Below are positions 23,742 through 33,155 of a DNA stretch of 64,000 bases, piece by piece. A program made the position numbers and the translations under genes. Location of the stretch: assembly GCA_900322175.1 (NCBI GenBank), contig ONYZ01000001.1, positions 1-64,000 on the forward strand, written 5' to 3'. This stretch comes from an uncultured Prevotella sp. GTDB taxonomy: Bacteria > Bacteroidota > Bacteroidia > Bacteroidales > Bacteroidaceae. The stretch's first letter is position 1, and each line of letters opens with the position of its first letter. The notes below the pieces were generated by a model. It saw nothing but the letters and a program-made list of their open reading frames with translations, was not told where the DNA came from and ran no database searches.

Positions 23742-24866
23742 TTACTCTGTTTTAAACAAATACCCCGTAGCATACCACCAAAGCTGCTTCCAAGGACTTG
23801 TCTCATATACCTCTTCATATTTCCATCTGTAATGGAACAGGTTCCTCACCAAATGCCATCTGTTATGCCAGCTTCCATCACCAGATCCAAATACATAATC
23901 CTCTTCATAAAGAGCATTCTCAAGAATTCTCTCCGCGTATGGGCTATCCTTCACAATTACAGGGTTAGCTATCTGTACGCCAATATAGTTAGCAGCTATA
24001 TGATTCATAGCATCTGCAAACCTTGTCAGATGATTCCGTTCGCAGAATCCATAGAACGAGCCCCAATCCACATCATTCTGATGAGCCTTTAAGAACATCG
24101 CCCAGTCTAAAATCTGCTTTAACCGTAATCCCTCTGAAACAAAATGTGCACAGGCATGATATGTCAAAAACATCGCATTCCACTGCACAGGCGGCATTAC
24201 TACAGCTGGAGCCGTAGGAATATCTCTAAACTCTAAACGCTCAACTCTCCGCTCGGCTTTGCCGCTTGGCTCGTCCAAGAGCTGTTCTACCAATTCCCGG
24301 TTGAGCCTCTTCCCTCGCTTTCCATCTCTTGTGTGCACAAAGTACTGGTGGTTCTCAAACATCTCACCTTTATATTGTATTTGCGAATGTTTATACCACC
24401 CTTCATCTACTTCAGCTCCCGCCTTCCTTGCTATATCATTACCTCTTGCGTAGTTCTCAAACAGATAGCAATCAATATCTCCTGGATTCCGGTGATCCGG
24501 TTTGGGATAATACGTACCATTGGCCTGTCCCTTAAACACCATCACACGACAACCCTTCTGTTTCCACTTCTCTGCAAGATCATTCATCACAGCCTTCTGC
24601 TGTTGATTAGCCTGCTCAATCTGCAAAACCTCGCCAATCCACTCCAACTTCAGTTCAACAGGTAACTCTCTCGTCGCACCATAGCCGCAAGCCGACAACC
24701 TTTCAACGCCATCCAAAAAGACTCCCAGCACTCCCTGATTCTCTGCCAGTTCGCCAATCCGCACCCACTGCTTTGCTGTCATCACGATAAAGTCCGACAG
24801 AGCCTCTTCCTCTATCATACTATTACATAACCCCAATCGTAGTAGCGCAAACAGTTCCTTTTCCAT
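23742..24866 (-). CDS. Nucleotidyltransferase-fold protein (NTP_transf_5 type)
   Basis: A 374-residue protein of the uncharacterised nucleotidyltransferase group often found in exopolysaccharide loci. The signature is F-K-G-Q-A-N-G-T-Y-Y (about 114-123), followed by P-G-D-I-D-C-Y-L, where the aspartates would bind metal. A histidine-rich middle (L-T-Y-H-A-C-A-H-F) follows. No signal peptide is present. The stop overlaps nothing, but its start codon shares one base with the upstream glycosyltransferase stop. The role in polysaccharide assembly is not known for the family. Confidence 0.8.
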   Translation of the reverse strand: MEKELFALLRLGLCNSMIEEEALSDFIVMTAKQWVRIGELAENQGVLGVFLDGVERLSACGYGATRELPVELKLEWIGEVLQIEQANQQQKAVMNDLAEKWKQKGCRVMVFKGQANGTYYPKPDHRNPGDIDCYLFENYARGNDIARKAGAEVDEGWYKHSQIQYKGEMFENHQYFVHTRDGKRGKRLNRELVEQLLDEPSGKAERRVERLEFRDIPTAPAVVMPPVQWNAMFLTYHACAHFVSEGLRLKQILDWAMFLKAHQNDVDWGSFYGFCERNHLTRFADAMNHIAANYIGVQIANPVIVKDSPYAERILENALYEEDYVFGSGDGSWHNRWHLVRNLFHYRWKYEEVYETSPWKQLWWYATGYLFKTE

Positions 24867-26113
24867 TATCCTTTACAGGCAGTTTCAAGTATTTCAATCT
24901 CTTCCGCTGCCAGTTTCTTAAAGTCAAACCTTTCTGCACATTTTCTAACACGCTCGCACATTGCATCATAACTGGCTCTTGGCTGTTCAGCCAAGTCACG
25001 TATGGCCTGTGCAAATGCCTCTGGAGTTTCTATATCTCTGGCTATGCCTAAATGGTTATCCGTAATTACATCATCGTATGCAATATTAACATTGCACACA
25101 ATAGGCTTACCTGCAGCCAAATACTGGAACAACTTTCCCGAAGACACGCCCATATATCCGAACCCTTTCTGGTAGTTCATAATATTGACGTTGGCCTGGC
25201 TCACCACCCATGCACATTCACAAAGTGGAATCCGCTTTTCTTTGAACACAACATTGGTAATGCTTTCGTCTTTCACTTTACGTTCCAGTTCCTCGCGGTC
25301 TGCCCCGTCGCCATAGATAAAGAAACGATAATAGTTTAAATCTTGCAACAACTTTGCCGCCTCTATCAATGTATGGACATGATTTGCCTTATTGACACTT
25401 CCCAGATAAACGATCTTCAATGTCTTCGGGTCATGAAGATCTGCATCCTTCCTTGGCCAAGCCTCACGATCTTTGTCGAAAGCCTCCAGATCTACACCAT
25501 TATTTATATAATGTACGCGTTTCAAATCCACCTTACCACCTGTTTCCGTTGACCAGCCTTTATTCCTAATACGTTCCTTCATGCCCAGAATAGTAAAAAC
25601 TATCTGGTCTGCATTCTGATAGAGTTTCTTTTCAACCAACTCGAAAAACTTAAAGGCAGGATTACTACGCAATACCAATCCTAGATGCACAAATACATCT
25701 GGCCAGGCATCCCACGCCTCGGCTACATATTTAGCATTCAGTTTCTTAGCTGCCCATACGATTGGATAATCAAATGGAGTATGGATATTATGCAATATCA
25801 CATCTGGACGGTCAAATTCCTTGCCATGCTTATAGATACTCCATGCAAAACTGAAGATACTCTTCATTCTTGCCAGGCCATTCCCTTTATAAGCTGGTGC
25901 ATTTACATGCACAAACTTATGGTCGCCGTAGCTCCGCTCCAAGAACAACTGCCCCTTGGCCGTCTGCTCCTCTTGCGTCTTTGCAGACAACGACGAGTTA
26001 AAAGTAACCACGTCGTAGCCTGCGTCCATAAACCGCCTTGCAAACTGTATATACCTTGGATTCGCCACCGTTTCTGGCGTTCCCGTATAATAATTGACTA
26101 TCCAAATACGCAT
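24866..26113 (-). CDS. GT4-family glycosyltransferase
   Basis: A 415-residue GT-B glycosyltransferase. It starts M-R-I-W-I-V-N-Y-Y-T-G-T-P-E, similar to WbuB/WbpH-like enzymes that add a second sugar to lipid-linked N-acetyl amino sugars. The nucleotide-binding C-terminal domain has K-I-V-Y-L-G-S-V-N-K-A, G-D-G-A-D-R-E-E-L, and G-V-S-S-G-K-L-F-Q-Y-L-A-A-G-K-P-I, the retaining GT4 glutamate region being altered to S-G-K-L-F. It is cytosolic and membrane-associated. Donor and acceptor cannot be stated. Confidence 0.88.
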   Translation of the reverse strand: MRIWIVNYYTGTPETVANPRYIQFARRFMDAGYDVVTFNSSLSAKTQEEQTAKGQLFLERSYGDHKFVHVNAPAYKGNGLARMKSIFSFAWSIYKHGKEFDRPDVILHNIHTPFDYPIVWAAKKLNAKYVAEAWDAWPDVFVHLGLVLRSNPAFKFFELVEKKLYQNADQIVFTILGMKERIRNKGWSTETGGKVDLKRVHYINNGVDLEAFDKDREAWPRKDADLHDPKTLKIVYLGSVNKANHVHTLIEAAKLLQDLNYYRFFIYGDGADREELERKVKDESITNVVFKEKRIPLCECAWVVSQANVNIMNYQKGFGYMGVSSGKLFQYLAAGKPIVCNVNIAYDDVITDNHLGIARDIETPEAFAQAIRDLAEQPRASYDAMCERVRKCAERFDFKKLAAEEIEILETACKG

Positions 26114-26115
26114 GT

Positions 26116-26149
26116 AATATCTGTGATATCTGTGTTATCTGTGTGACTT
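26116..26149. repeat. Short imperfect tandem repeat (TATCTGTG) in an intergenic gap
   Basis: TATCTGTG occurs twice in close tandem, followed by TTATCTGTGTGAC, filling the 35-nt gap between the GT4 gene and the aminotransferase gene. A similar TGTGTAATCTGTAAT run lies near 21970-21986 at the end of another gene of the locus. These look like the small dispersed intergenic repeats of Bacteroidales genomes. Confidence 0.4.
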
Positions 26150-27261
26150 TACTTAAACTGATTAATCAGTTCAATTACCTTTTCTACATCTATGAGCTCA
26201 ATGGCGGGTCCAATGGGCAAACTTAACTCCTCGTTGGCAATCTGCTCGGTAAGAGGCAGGCTCATACCATTCCACTCCTTATAGCACTCCTGCTTATGGG
26301 GTGCAATGGGATAATGAATCACTGTCCCTACTCCATTCTGATCCAGATAATCATGCAGGGCATCACGTTTTCCCTCACCTACAAGAATTGGGAACAAATG
26401 ATAGGCATTCTGTTCGTCAGGCAACAAATCAGGCAATGTAATCAAAGGATTCTTGATTCCCTCGTAATATAGATGTGCCACTTCCTTACGGTGAGCATTA
26501 TCCTCTACCAGATATTTCAACTTCACATCTAAAACAGCAGCCTGGATCTCATCTAAACGGGAGTTGCGACCTGTGTACTTGAACACATACTTCTTCTGAG
26601 ACCCATAGTTAGCCAAAGCACGTACAGCAGCAGCCAGTTCTGGGTCATTAGTGGTTACAGCACCACCATCACCAAGAGCACCAAGGTTCTTACCCGGATA
26701 GAAACTATGACCTGCAGCATCACCAATGGAACCAGTGATACGGCCATCGGTATGCTTGCATCCGTGGGCCTGTGCATTATCCTCAACGAGCTTCAGATTG
26801 TACTTCTTGCATAGAGCACCTATCTTCTCCGTATATGCATTACGGCCATACAGATGTACAATGGCAATTGCCTTGGTCTTGGGAGTGATAGCAGCCTCAA
26901 TGAGGTCATCATCTATCTCCAGTGTATTGAGCTTTGGCTCAATCAGGATAGGTTTCAAACCATTCTCAGTAATTGCTAAGATGGTTGCAATATAGGTATT
27001 TGCAGGTACAATCACCTCATCCCCAGGCTGCATTACACCCATCTCAATATATGCACGGAAAATCCAGATAAGAGCATCCAGACCATTCGCGCAACCAATG
27101 GTATATTTACATCCAATAAACTTCGAGTAGTTTTCTTCAAACCGCTCATTCTCCTTGCCTTGGAGATACCAACCTCCATTCACAACTCGGCTAACAGCCT
27201 CATTAATCTCAGCCCCATGAAGAGCCGTTACGTCTTTAAGACTTAAAAATGGTATATTCAT
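26149..27261 (-). CDS. FdtB/QdtB-type 3-keto-sugar aminotransferase
   Basis: A 370-residue DegT-family PLP enzyme. The PLP lysine is K191 in [15 protein letters not shown], the exact sequence context of FdtB/QdtB transaminases. V-E-D-N-A-Q-A-H-G at 159-167 carries the ring-binding Asp, and [10 protein letters not shown] is the usual start. It aminates the C3 keto group of the product of an FdtA/QdtA cupin, giving dTDP-Fuc3N or dTDP-Qui3N. The cupins and rmlA are 11 kb downstream in the same orientation; the acyltransferase that would complete the sugar starts 3 nt upstream. Confidence 0.88.
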   Translation of the reverse strand: MNIPFLSLKDVTALHGAEINEAVSRVVNGGWYLQGKENERFEENYSKFIGCKYTIGCANGLDALIWIFRAYIEMGVMQPGDEVIVPANTYIATILAITENGLKPILIEPKLNTLEIDDDLIEAAITPKTKAIAIVHLYGRNAYTEKIGALCKKYNLKLVEDNAQAHGCKHTDGRITGSIGDAAGHSFYPGKNLGALGDGGAVTTNDPELAAAVRALANYGSQKKYVFKYTGRNSRLDEIQAAVLDVKLKYLVEDNAHRKEVAHLYYEGIKNPLITLPDLLPDEQNAYHLFPILVGEGKRDALHDYLDQNGVGTVIHYPIAPHKQECYKEWNGMSLPLTEQIANEELSLPIGPAIELIDVEKVIELINQFK

Positions 27262-27263
27262 AA

Positions 27264-27722
27264 TTAAAAATCAACTTTTCTATAAAACTTTGCAGGATTA
27301 CCTAACCACAATTCACCAGCGGGAACGTCCTTCGTTACTACTGAACCTGCTGCCACGAATGCTCCCTCGCCTATAGTGATACCTGGCAGGATAACACACC
27401 CTGCTCCAATTGTAGCTCCTTTACAAACCTTTGTTTTTAAAAGCGTCCAATCCTTGTTCTTTGATCGTGGATACATATCATTGGTAAACGTCACATTGGA
27501 GCCAATCATCACATTGTCTTCTAATTCAATCCCGTCCCAAATCTGCACGCCACATTTCACTGTCACGTTATTACCAATCTTCACATCATTCTCAATAAGG
27601 CAATGTGAGCATATATTACAGTTCTCCCCTATCTTACATTCAGGGAATACCACACAGAACTGCCAAATCTTTGTGCTTTCCGGCACATTCGAGTTCATAC
27701 AATCAGCTAAACTATGAATCAT
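27264..27722 (-). CDS. Left-handed beta-helix N-acetyltransferase (FdtC/QdtC/WbpD-like)
   Basis: A 152-residue hexapeptide-repeat acyltransferase. Imperfect repeats of the I-G-x-N-x-x type run from about residue 30 (K-I-G-E-N-C-N-I-C) to 130 ([17 protein letters not shown]), and it ends with the usual [11 protein letters not shown] chose the start MIHSLADC at 27722, which matches family starts and leaves 10 nt to the upstream gene; an ATG at 27743 would overlap that gene. It would acetylate the 3-amino group of the sugar made by the adjacent aminotransferase. Confidence 0.85.
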   Translation of the reverse strand: MIHSLADCMNSNVPESTKIWQFCVVFPECKIGENCNICSHCLIENDVKIGNNVTVKCGVQIWDGIELEDNVMIGSNVTFTNDMYPRSKNKDWTLLKTKVCKGATIGAGCVILPGITIGEGAFVAAGSVVTKDVPAGELWLGNPAKFYRKVDF

Positions 27723-27732
27723 ATCGCCATTT

Positions 27733-28791
27733 TTATGATGCAATAAAATCGTCTACAACTTTTTCAAACCGGTAATAGTCCTCTAAAAACTCACTCAGAA
27801 GTTTATTACAGTTCTCTTTATAATCTTCAAAGTTCAAAGCAGCAACATATTCTTTTATATTGTCTGCCAGTCCATCACATGATCCCACAGCCAATCCAAC
27901 ACCATACTTCTCTGCATATTTTCCTTGTTCGCCTCCTTTTGTCACTATCATAGGGCGTTTATTTATGAGTGAGTTATAAAATCTGTTTGACAAGGCACTA
28001 ATATGCGACGGCCAGTTAGGATAAAAAATATTTATCATTGTATGCTTCTTGATAATACTATTCTCATCCTTCTTATCATACTTTCCTTTGAAGGAAATGT
28101 TTTTGAAACCTTTTTCTTCTCCATATTTCTGAAGGTCTGGTACAGCCCCGCCCTTTCCAACAAAGTCCAGTTCTATCCCTGGTGCATTCCCTAAAGAATC
28201 TATCACTTCAAAGTTTGCGTCATGTCTAATACCTCCAATCGTAAGCACTTTTATATCACCCTTTGGTAAAGGCTCACTTTTCTCCACTAAGGCTTCTTTC
28301 ACTAGGTCTATATTGAAGTTATGAGACAACACATAATCATAGCCATCAGGCAGATATCTTAAAAAGCCTGGTGATGATATCACATTAGCGAAGCTGTTGT
28401 TCAACACAATCTTCATCAGCGGTTTAAAAGGTGCCTTCTGTTCTATTGACAGATCTCGGTAGTCAAAGATGTAACGACCTGAATATTTCCTCTTCAAAAA
28501 GAATGGTATAAATAGCGCCACCTGCGGACTAATCACCACTAGTTTCTCATATTTATATTTCTTCACCAACTTTTTGATAAAAATTGCAAACTTATAATAC
28601 TCTTTGAACCTCGTCAGTGTTGACTCCTTATATTGTGCACTATGTAGATAGGTAAACTCGTCTGCCTCGGTATCCCCTGTCCTGTCCCACGAAATGATAT
28701 CATAGTCTATTTCTTTCTTATCGAAATAATTGGCATATATCCTCAAATGAGGGGCATTTTTGTCTCCATTCAATATAATGGCATATTTCAT
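27733..28791 (-). CDS. GT-B glycosyltransferase, divergent
   Basis: A 352-residue protein with the two-domain layout of a GT4-like enzyme. The N-terminal strand M-K-Y-A-I-I-L-N-G-D-K and a helix-rich region with V-V-I-S-P-Q-V-A-L-F-I-P-F-F are followed by I-K-V-L-T-I-G-G-I-R, E-L-D-F-V-G-K-G-G and S-N-R-F-Y-N-S-L-I-N-K-R-P-M-I-V in the C-terminal domain. The E-x7-E motif of standard GT4 is weak. The gene overlaps the next glycosyltransferase by 4 nt. Confidence 0.75.
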   Translation of the reverse strand: MKYAIILNGDKNAPHLRIYANYFDKKEIDYDIISWDRTGDTEADEFTYLHSAQYKESTLTRFKEYYKFAIFIKKLVKKYKYEKLVVISPQVALFIPFFLKRKYSGRYIFDYRDLSIEQKAPFKPLMKIVLNNSFANVISSPGFLRYLPDGYDYVLSHNFNIDLVKEALVEKSEPLPKGDIKVLTIGGIRHDANFEVIDSLGNAPGIELDFVGKGGAVPDLQKYGEEKGFKNISFKGKYDKKDENSIIKKHTMINIFYPNWPSHISALSNRFYNSLINKRPMIVTKGGEQGKYAEKYGVGLAVGSCDGLADNIKEYVAALNFEDYKENCNKLLSEFLEDYYRFEKVVDDFIAS

Positions 28792-29945
28792 ACTTGCTCA
28801 ATCTTTTGATTAATAAACGCTAATATTTTCTTTGCTCGTTGGTCTATTGATAGACTTTCCCCTTTCTTCAAAGCTCCTTCACTCAGCTTCATTCTTAGAA
28901 TGCCATCTTCTTTCAATCGTTTGATGGCTGCAGCAATGGCATCAATATCCATTGGTTCTATCAGCAAGGCATTGTTCTCATCCAATATATCATGGTTGAA
29001 ATTTCTGTCGGACGACACAACTGGCAATCCACAAGCGAGTGCCTCCACTATTGCATTGCAACAACCTTCCTTTAAAGTAGGTAAGCAAAACACATCCGCC
29101 ATATTAAGGTATTCGGGCAGCACTTCATGGTCCAATGGTCCCTTAAATAATATCCCTTCACAGTCTGGATCTTCCAGTCTGTCATCCAACCCTCTACCTA
29201 TAAAGAACGACTTAATTGATGGGTCTTTAAGAGAAACGATAGCATCTGAAAGCCGTTTAGAACCTTTTCTATGTTCAAATGCTCCTGTAAACGCCACAAT
29301 GAAAGCTTCTTTCGGTATGAAATGTTTCTCTCTCAATTTCACCTTATCTAGTTTCTTGAACAGCTCGGCATTAACTGCGTTTGGTGCTATTATGCATCTA
29401 TCTGCAGAAGTGAAACCTGATTTAATGCTTTCATCCTTATTCTTCGCTGACACGCAAATCACACCACTTACATAGTCAAAGAATGACTTTGCCTTCTCTA
29501 TATCAAAGTTGTTCTCTGCCGCAACATCTGATTCTCCTGTCGCCACAAACAGTGGGATCTTATTTTCTTTTGCGTATTCATACAAGCCATAGCCGGAAAA
29601 CCAAAAATGACCGTAACAAGCGTCTGGTTTAAAAGGAAGTTTCTTTAACACTCTTTTTACAGCTTTTTTATGAAAAAAAGAGTTGAATTTTTGATAATGT
29701 CTACCCAATGTCGGTATTACTGGCTGATATACTGTCACGCAGTGACCACTCACTTCATGATAGCGTCTCACCTTAGGGTGCAGTTCTTTACCTCGCAGTA
29801 GGTGCTTTGTCAGGCTCTGCGGTGCAATCACCGTCACGTCAACGCCTTCATCCACCATTGCTAATGATATTTGCTCAACAAAAGGGAAAAATGGATCCGT
29901 TGGTGTTGGATAACCACTCGCTAAAAGTACTATAGACTTAATCAT
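28788..29945 (-). CDS. GT4-family glycosyltransferase
   Basis: A 385-residue retaining glycosyltransferase. The C-terminal domain carries V-A-F-T-G-A-F-E-H-R-K-G, F-I-G-R-G-L-D-D, and the diagnostic P-T-L-K-E-G-C-C-N-A-I-V-E-A-L-A-C-G-L-P-V-V, including the E-x7-E pair. The N-terminal P-F-F-P-F-V-E-Q-I-S is the acceptor-side start of the family. Overlaps of 4 and 8 nt with its neighbours place it firmly in the operon. Linkage specificity is not readable. Confidence 0.93.
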   Translation of the reverse strand: MIKSIVLLASGYPTPTDPFFPFVEQISLAMVDEGVDVTVIAPQSLTKHLLRGKELHPKVRRYHEVSGHCVTVYQPVIPTLGRHYQKFNSFFHKKAVKRVLKKLPFKPDACYGHFWFSGYGLYEYAKENKIPLFVATGESDVAAENNFDIEKAKSFFDYVSGVICVSAKNKDESIKSGFTSADRCIIAPNAVNAELFKKLDKVKLREKHFIPKEAFIVAFTGAFEHRKGSKRLSDAIVSLKDPSIKSFFIGRGLDDRLEDPDCEGILFKGPLDHEVLPEYLNMADVFCLPTLKEGCCNAIVEALACGLPVVSSDRNFNHDILDENNALLIEPMDIDAIAAAIKRLKEDGILRMKLSEGALKKGESLSIDQRAKKILAFINQKIEQV

Positions 29946-31056
29946 ATTTCAGCCCTAAATAATCAAATGCAATCTTAAAACGATTCCACCATGTATGATC
30001 AGCCTCTGCTCGCTTCCTTGCGGCAAGCTTCATCTGCCTAAGTTCATTATCGCTAGCTCTTTCAATATAATAACGAGCCTTTTCGGCCAACTCATATTCA
30101 TCATTATATAGAACGATCTCCTTACCATCTTCAAAATATTCCGCGATTTCTTCGCTATATTTACAGATTTCTATTCCACCGCACATGGGTATTTCAAAAT
30201 TACGGAGATTGATAATATTAAGAGGATTCTTTAGAACATCAGTATGCCCTGCTGATGTAGAAGCCAAAGACAATGCAACAGCGGCATAAGTTGATACCAT
30301 ATCCTCATGAGACAAGCCTGAGTATTTTTTCAGTCGTTCATTGTTCTCTACCGAAGTTGCCCCTTTTAGTTTATTGATAATGCTACCGTACATCAATATA
30401 CGTCCCTCTCGGAATTTTAGCCTATTAATAAGTGTTTCGCTAGTTGACGGGTTAATTATGTTATACTTGCGCTGAGGTTTGTTTTGCTCAATAACTTTTT
30501 GTCTTTTCCCACCATGATAGACCTCAACCGGCATACCGTTCTTAGTTAGAGTGTTTATCATGAGAGCCCTACTACCATGAGGGTTCCCTATAAAACAAGC
30601 GCACCTCTTTAAATCTACTTCCTGGTAACAATACGTAAAAGGATTAGCTGCGTATGGTGCAAAGAAATACTTTACACCCCATTTTTTATAAAGTTGCTCT
30701 GTTTCTCTCGCTGTAAGCCATACCAAATCAAAATGAGGAGCAAGCACCTTGTCAATATAAGGAATCATAAGATTATCCCATGCTATCCTCATCGTAGGTA
30801 TGCCTATCTTTTTTATCTCACGGACTGAATCCACATAGAGCATTTTGTAATACCCCATGTTAGAAATCATAAGATCAAATCCGCCTTCTTTCGCTTTTTT
30901 TATCAGTTTCTCGTTTGCCTCTTCAGTATTACTGTAGAGTAGAGGGTTGAATGTTTCGATAGAAACTCCTTTTCTTGCTAGTTCATCCAAAAAATGCTTG
31001 CGTTGCCACTGGAACATTGGAGTGTCCAATTCTTGGAAATAATACAATATCTTCAT
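29938..31056 (-). CDS. CgeB-like glycosyltransferase
   Basis: A 372-residue protein starting M-K-I-L-Y-Y-F-Q-E-L-D-T-P-M at 31056; the frame is open to 31110, but that would overlap the upstream gene, and the chosen ATG leaves 5 nt. The layout resembles the DUF3880/CgeB group of glycosyltransferases: I-A-W-D-N-L in the first domain, then C-A-C-F-I-G-N-P-H-G-S-R, then L-R-N-F-E-I-P-M-C-G-G-I-E-I-C-K-Y and E-I-V-L-Y-N-D-E-Y-E-L. The C-terminal R-A-E-A-D-H-T-W-W-N-R-F is typical (H-T-W/Y pattern). Donor unknown. Confidence 0.8.
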   Translation of the reverse strand: MKILYYFQELDTPMFQWQRKHFLDELARKGVSIETFNPLLYSNTEEANEKLIKKAKEGGFDLMISNMGYYKMLYVDSVREIKKIGIPTMRIAWDNLMIPYIDKVLAPHFDLVWLTARETEQLYKKWGVKYFFAPYAANPFTYCYQEVDLKRCACFIGNPHGSRALMINTLTKNGMPVEVYHGGKRQKVIEQNKPQRKYNIINPSTSETLINRLKFREGRILMYGSIINKLKGATSVENNERLKKYSGLSHEDMVSTYAAVALSLASTSAGHTDVLKNPLNIINLRNFEIPMCGGIEICKYSEEIAEYFEDGKEIVLYNDEYELAEKARYYIERASDNELRQMKLAARKRAEADHTWWNRFKIAFDYLGLKYD

Positions 31057-31061
31057 ATCTT

Positions 31062-31985
31062 CTATCTCTTTTGAGGTAAAGCTATCATCTTTCCAAACTT
31101 CAAATCCCAATCCTTTGGTTCAAATGGGACTACACCACCAAAATGGTAAAATGTCATTTCGCCAAAATAAACGTTCCCATTTGCCTCGTATAAGTCAACT
31201 CTTACATGAGGGATACCTTCCGACAACTTAGCCGCAACCACCTTCATCTCCTCGAATCTTGAAGGTTTATCAGGCAGCACCTTGGAGTTGGGATGTCCCT
31301 GTTTCAGCATCAGATGTTTAAAATCCTTATCAAAAAAATCGAATTTTACATCTTCGCCTGGTTTCTGACGCTCGCTGCCAATGAAAAGGAATTCCACCTT
31401 TCCGTCAAAACAAAAGAACTTATAGTCTCGGAGTTCCTTAGTAGCCTCGTCTTCTAAATACTCCTCTGCAATGACTCTTTTAGGTACATTCTTGTACGGC
31501 CACTCTCTAGAGTCTTTGTACAGATTCTGTTTCATAGCCACTTTCAGTCTAGACACAGTCATGTCTTTATCCAGTTTCTCTTTGTCTTTACAAACTACTA
31601 CACCCGAATTTCCCCCTCCATGTGTAGTTTTAAGAACAAACTGTTTCGGTAGTGTCTTCCAATCTATATCCTCAGGTTTATCCCATATACCGAGAGTCTT
31701 GATAACATACTGTACTCCAGCTTTTTCCGCCACATAGTTCTTGACTTCATACTTATCCACCAATTTCGTATAAAAAGGATTCCTATCATATAACTTCAGC
31801 CAGTTCAGTTTTTCACTATATGTCTGAGGGTTATCTAGTTTCAGTGGGTATCCCATTCTGTACTTAAAAAACAGACGAAGGTACTGTTCATCCCCAAACA
31901 GGAAGTTAAATCTCTCTATCAGAGCGGCCATAAATGCACTCCGATTATTGCGCAACATATTTGTTGCCGTGGTTATTTTACTCAT
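31062..31985 (-). CDS. TupA-like ATP-grasp protein
   Basis: A 307-residue protein of the TupA-like ATP-grasp family, frequent in glycan loci of Bacteroidetes and Firmicutes. The pattern Y-R-M-G-Y-P-L-K-L-D-N-P, T-Y-S-E-K-L-N-W-L-K-L-Y-D-R-N-P and V-L-K-T-T-H-G-G-G-N-S-G-V covers the N-terminal and ATP-binding parts. Y-K-F-F-C-F-D-G and H-V-R-V-D-L-Y follow with the metal ligands. TupA in Bacillus takes part in teichuronopeptide synthesis, so amide ligation to a polysaccharide is the best guess. It overlaps the CapA-like gene by 8 nt. Confidence 0.88.
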   Translation of the reverse strand: MSKITTATNMLRNNRSAFMAALIERFNFLFGDEQYLRLFFKYRMGYPLKLDNPQTYSEKLNWLKLYDRNPFYTKLVDKYEVKNYVAEKAGVQYVIKTLGIWDKPEDIDWKTLPKQFVLKTTHGGGNSGVVVCKDKEKLDKDMTVSRLKVAMKQNLYKDSREWPYKNVPKRVIAEEYLEDEATKELRDYKFFCFDGKVEFLFIGSERQKPGEDVKFDFFDKDFKHLMLKQGHPNSKVLPDKPSRFEEMKVVAAKLSEGIPHVRVDLYEANGNVYFGEMTFYHFGGVVPFEPKDWDLKFGKMIALPQKR

Positions 31986-33135
31986 TGAAAAAAAAATGAT
32001 TGTATTTATTGTCCAAATAATCCATTACTCTCTCATAATGGCTCTCACATCCTATAAAGTCTATCAAAGCCAATATTCTATCCTTCCCAATAAATGATGG
32101 TAGCAGCCCTCTTCTGTATAGTGCATTCATCACGCGTCCAGAATAAGGCTCAAACATTTTTCGATACAAGTAATCGTTCTTTCTGTTAAATTCGCATAGC
32201 TTCTCTTTCAACAGTTTTTCATCATGTATAGCACTGCATAACTCTTCCATCATTTTGTTAAAAGACTCCAAATCTTCTCCTTCCAGCAGCTTTACGTAAT
32301 ATGAGTTGTCACACTGTCGGTAAGGAATTATCTCATATCCCACCTTCTGCTTGTCTAAAGACAGCTTTACAAGATAGCCTAAATTCCAGATGGAGTTTTT
32401 TTCCCCTTCCCACGGAAAAAAGAAATTTCCAAGTCCATAGAATATTGGTTTCCCGTTATATTCTTCATATCCGCATGGGCAATGTTGGTGGTGGTTAACA
32501 ACCGCATCAGCACCTGCATCAATAAAAAATCTATATAGCTTCACCATCCGCGGTGTTGGGTATTGGAAATGCTCCACACCGCCATGTATAATCATCACAA
32601 CGAAATCCGAATCATGTTTAGCCTCTTGGATCTGATAATACTGCTTTATAATGTCTAAAGGGTTGGCTCCTCCATGTTTTTCCGTTGCTATAGAGAACTC
32701 ATGCTCACAACAGTTAATAAATGTAACCTTATAATTATTAAAAGTTTTACATAATATTAGAGAAGCCTCCTCAGCATTTGCACCTGCGCCTAAATAATCT
32801 AACCCCGATTCCTTTATACAATTAATAGTATGCTTTAGGGCCATATCGCCATAATCATAAATATGATTATTCGCAAGATTTACGGATGTAAATCCAGTTT
32901 GCTTGATAATTGCAACCGTCCTTTCGTCTCCAATTAAAGAAGGCCCTTGTTTATTAATCGGTAAATGTCTAACCTCACCTCCTACAGTAAACGGGCATTC
33001 GATATTAATAAAAGAATAATCTACCTCATCGTTAATCGCACATATTTGATTAAGTCCAGTATTTTCAAGCAATTCACAACCCTTATTAGGCAAAAACGAA
33101 GTACAAAAATCACCTGCAAAAGCAACTTTAATCAT
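31978..33135 (-). CDS. CapA/PgsA-family metallophosphatase-fold protein
   Basis: A 385-residue PGA_cap-family protein. Metal-binding blocks are A-G-D-F at the start, F-I-N-I-E-C-P-F, N-L-A-N-N-H-I-Y-D-Y-G, M-I-I-H-G-G-V-E-H and V-N-H-H-Q-H-C-P-C-G, with F-Y-G-L-G-N-F-F-F closing the fold. Unlike Bacillus CapA it has no N-terminal membrane anchor. The calcineurin-like fold suggests phosphoesterase activity toward a glycan or lipid-linked intermediate; in this operon it could remodel phosphate- or phosphonate-substituted glycan. The function of soluble CapA relatives in capsule loci is not settled. Confidence 0.88.
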   Translation of the reverse strand: MIKVAFAGDFCTSFLPNKGCELLENTGLNQICAINDEVDYSFINIECPFTVGGEVRHLPINKQGPSLIGDERTVAIIKQTGFTSVNLANNHIYDYGDMALKHTINCIKESGLDYLGAGANAEEASLILCKTFNNYKVTFINCCEHEFSIATEKHGGANPLDIIKQYYQIQEAKHDSDFVVMIIHGGVEHFQYPTPRMVKLYRFFIDAGADAVVNHHQHCPCGYEEYNGKPIFYGLGNFFFPWEGEKNSIWNLGYLVKLSLDKQKVGYEIIPYRQCDNSYYVKLLEGEDLESFNKMMEELCSAIHDEKLLKEKLCEFNRKNDYLYRKMFEPYSGRVMNALYRRGLLPSFIGKDRILALIDFIGCESHYERVMDYLDNKYNHFFFNE

Positions 33136-33155
33136 TGTAGAACAGCATTTTGGAT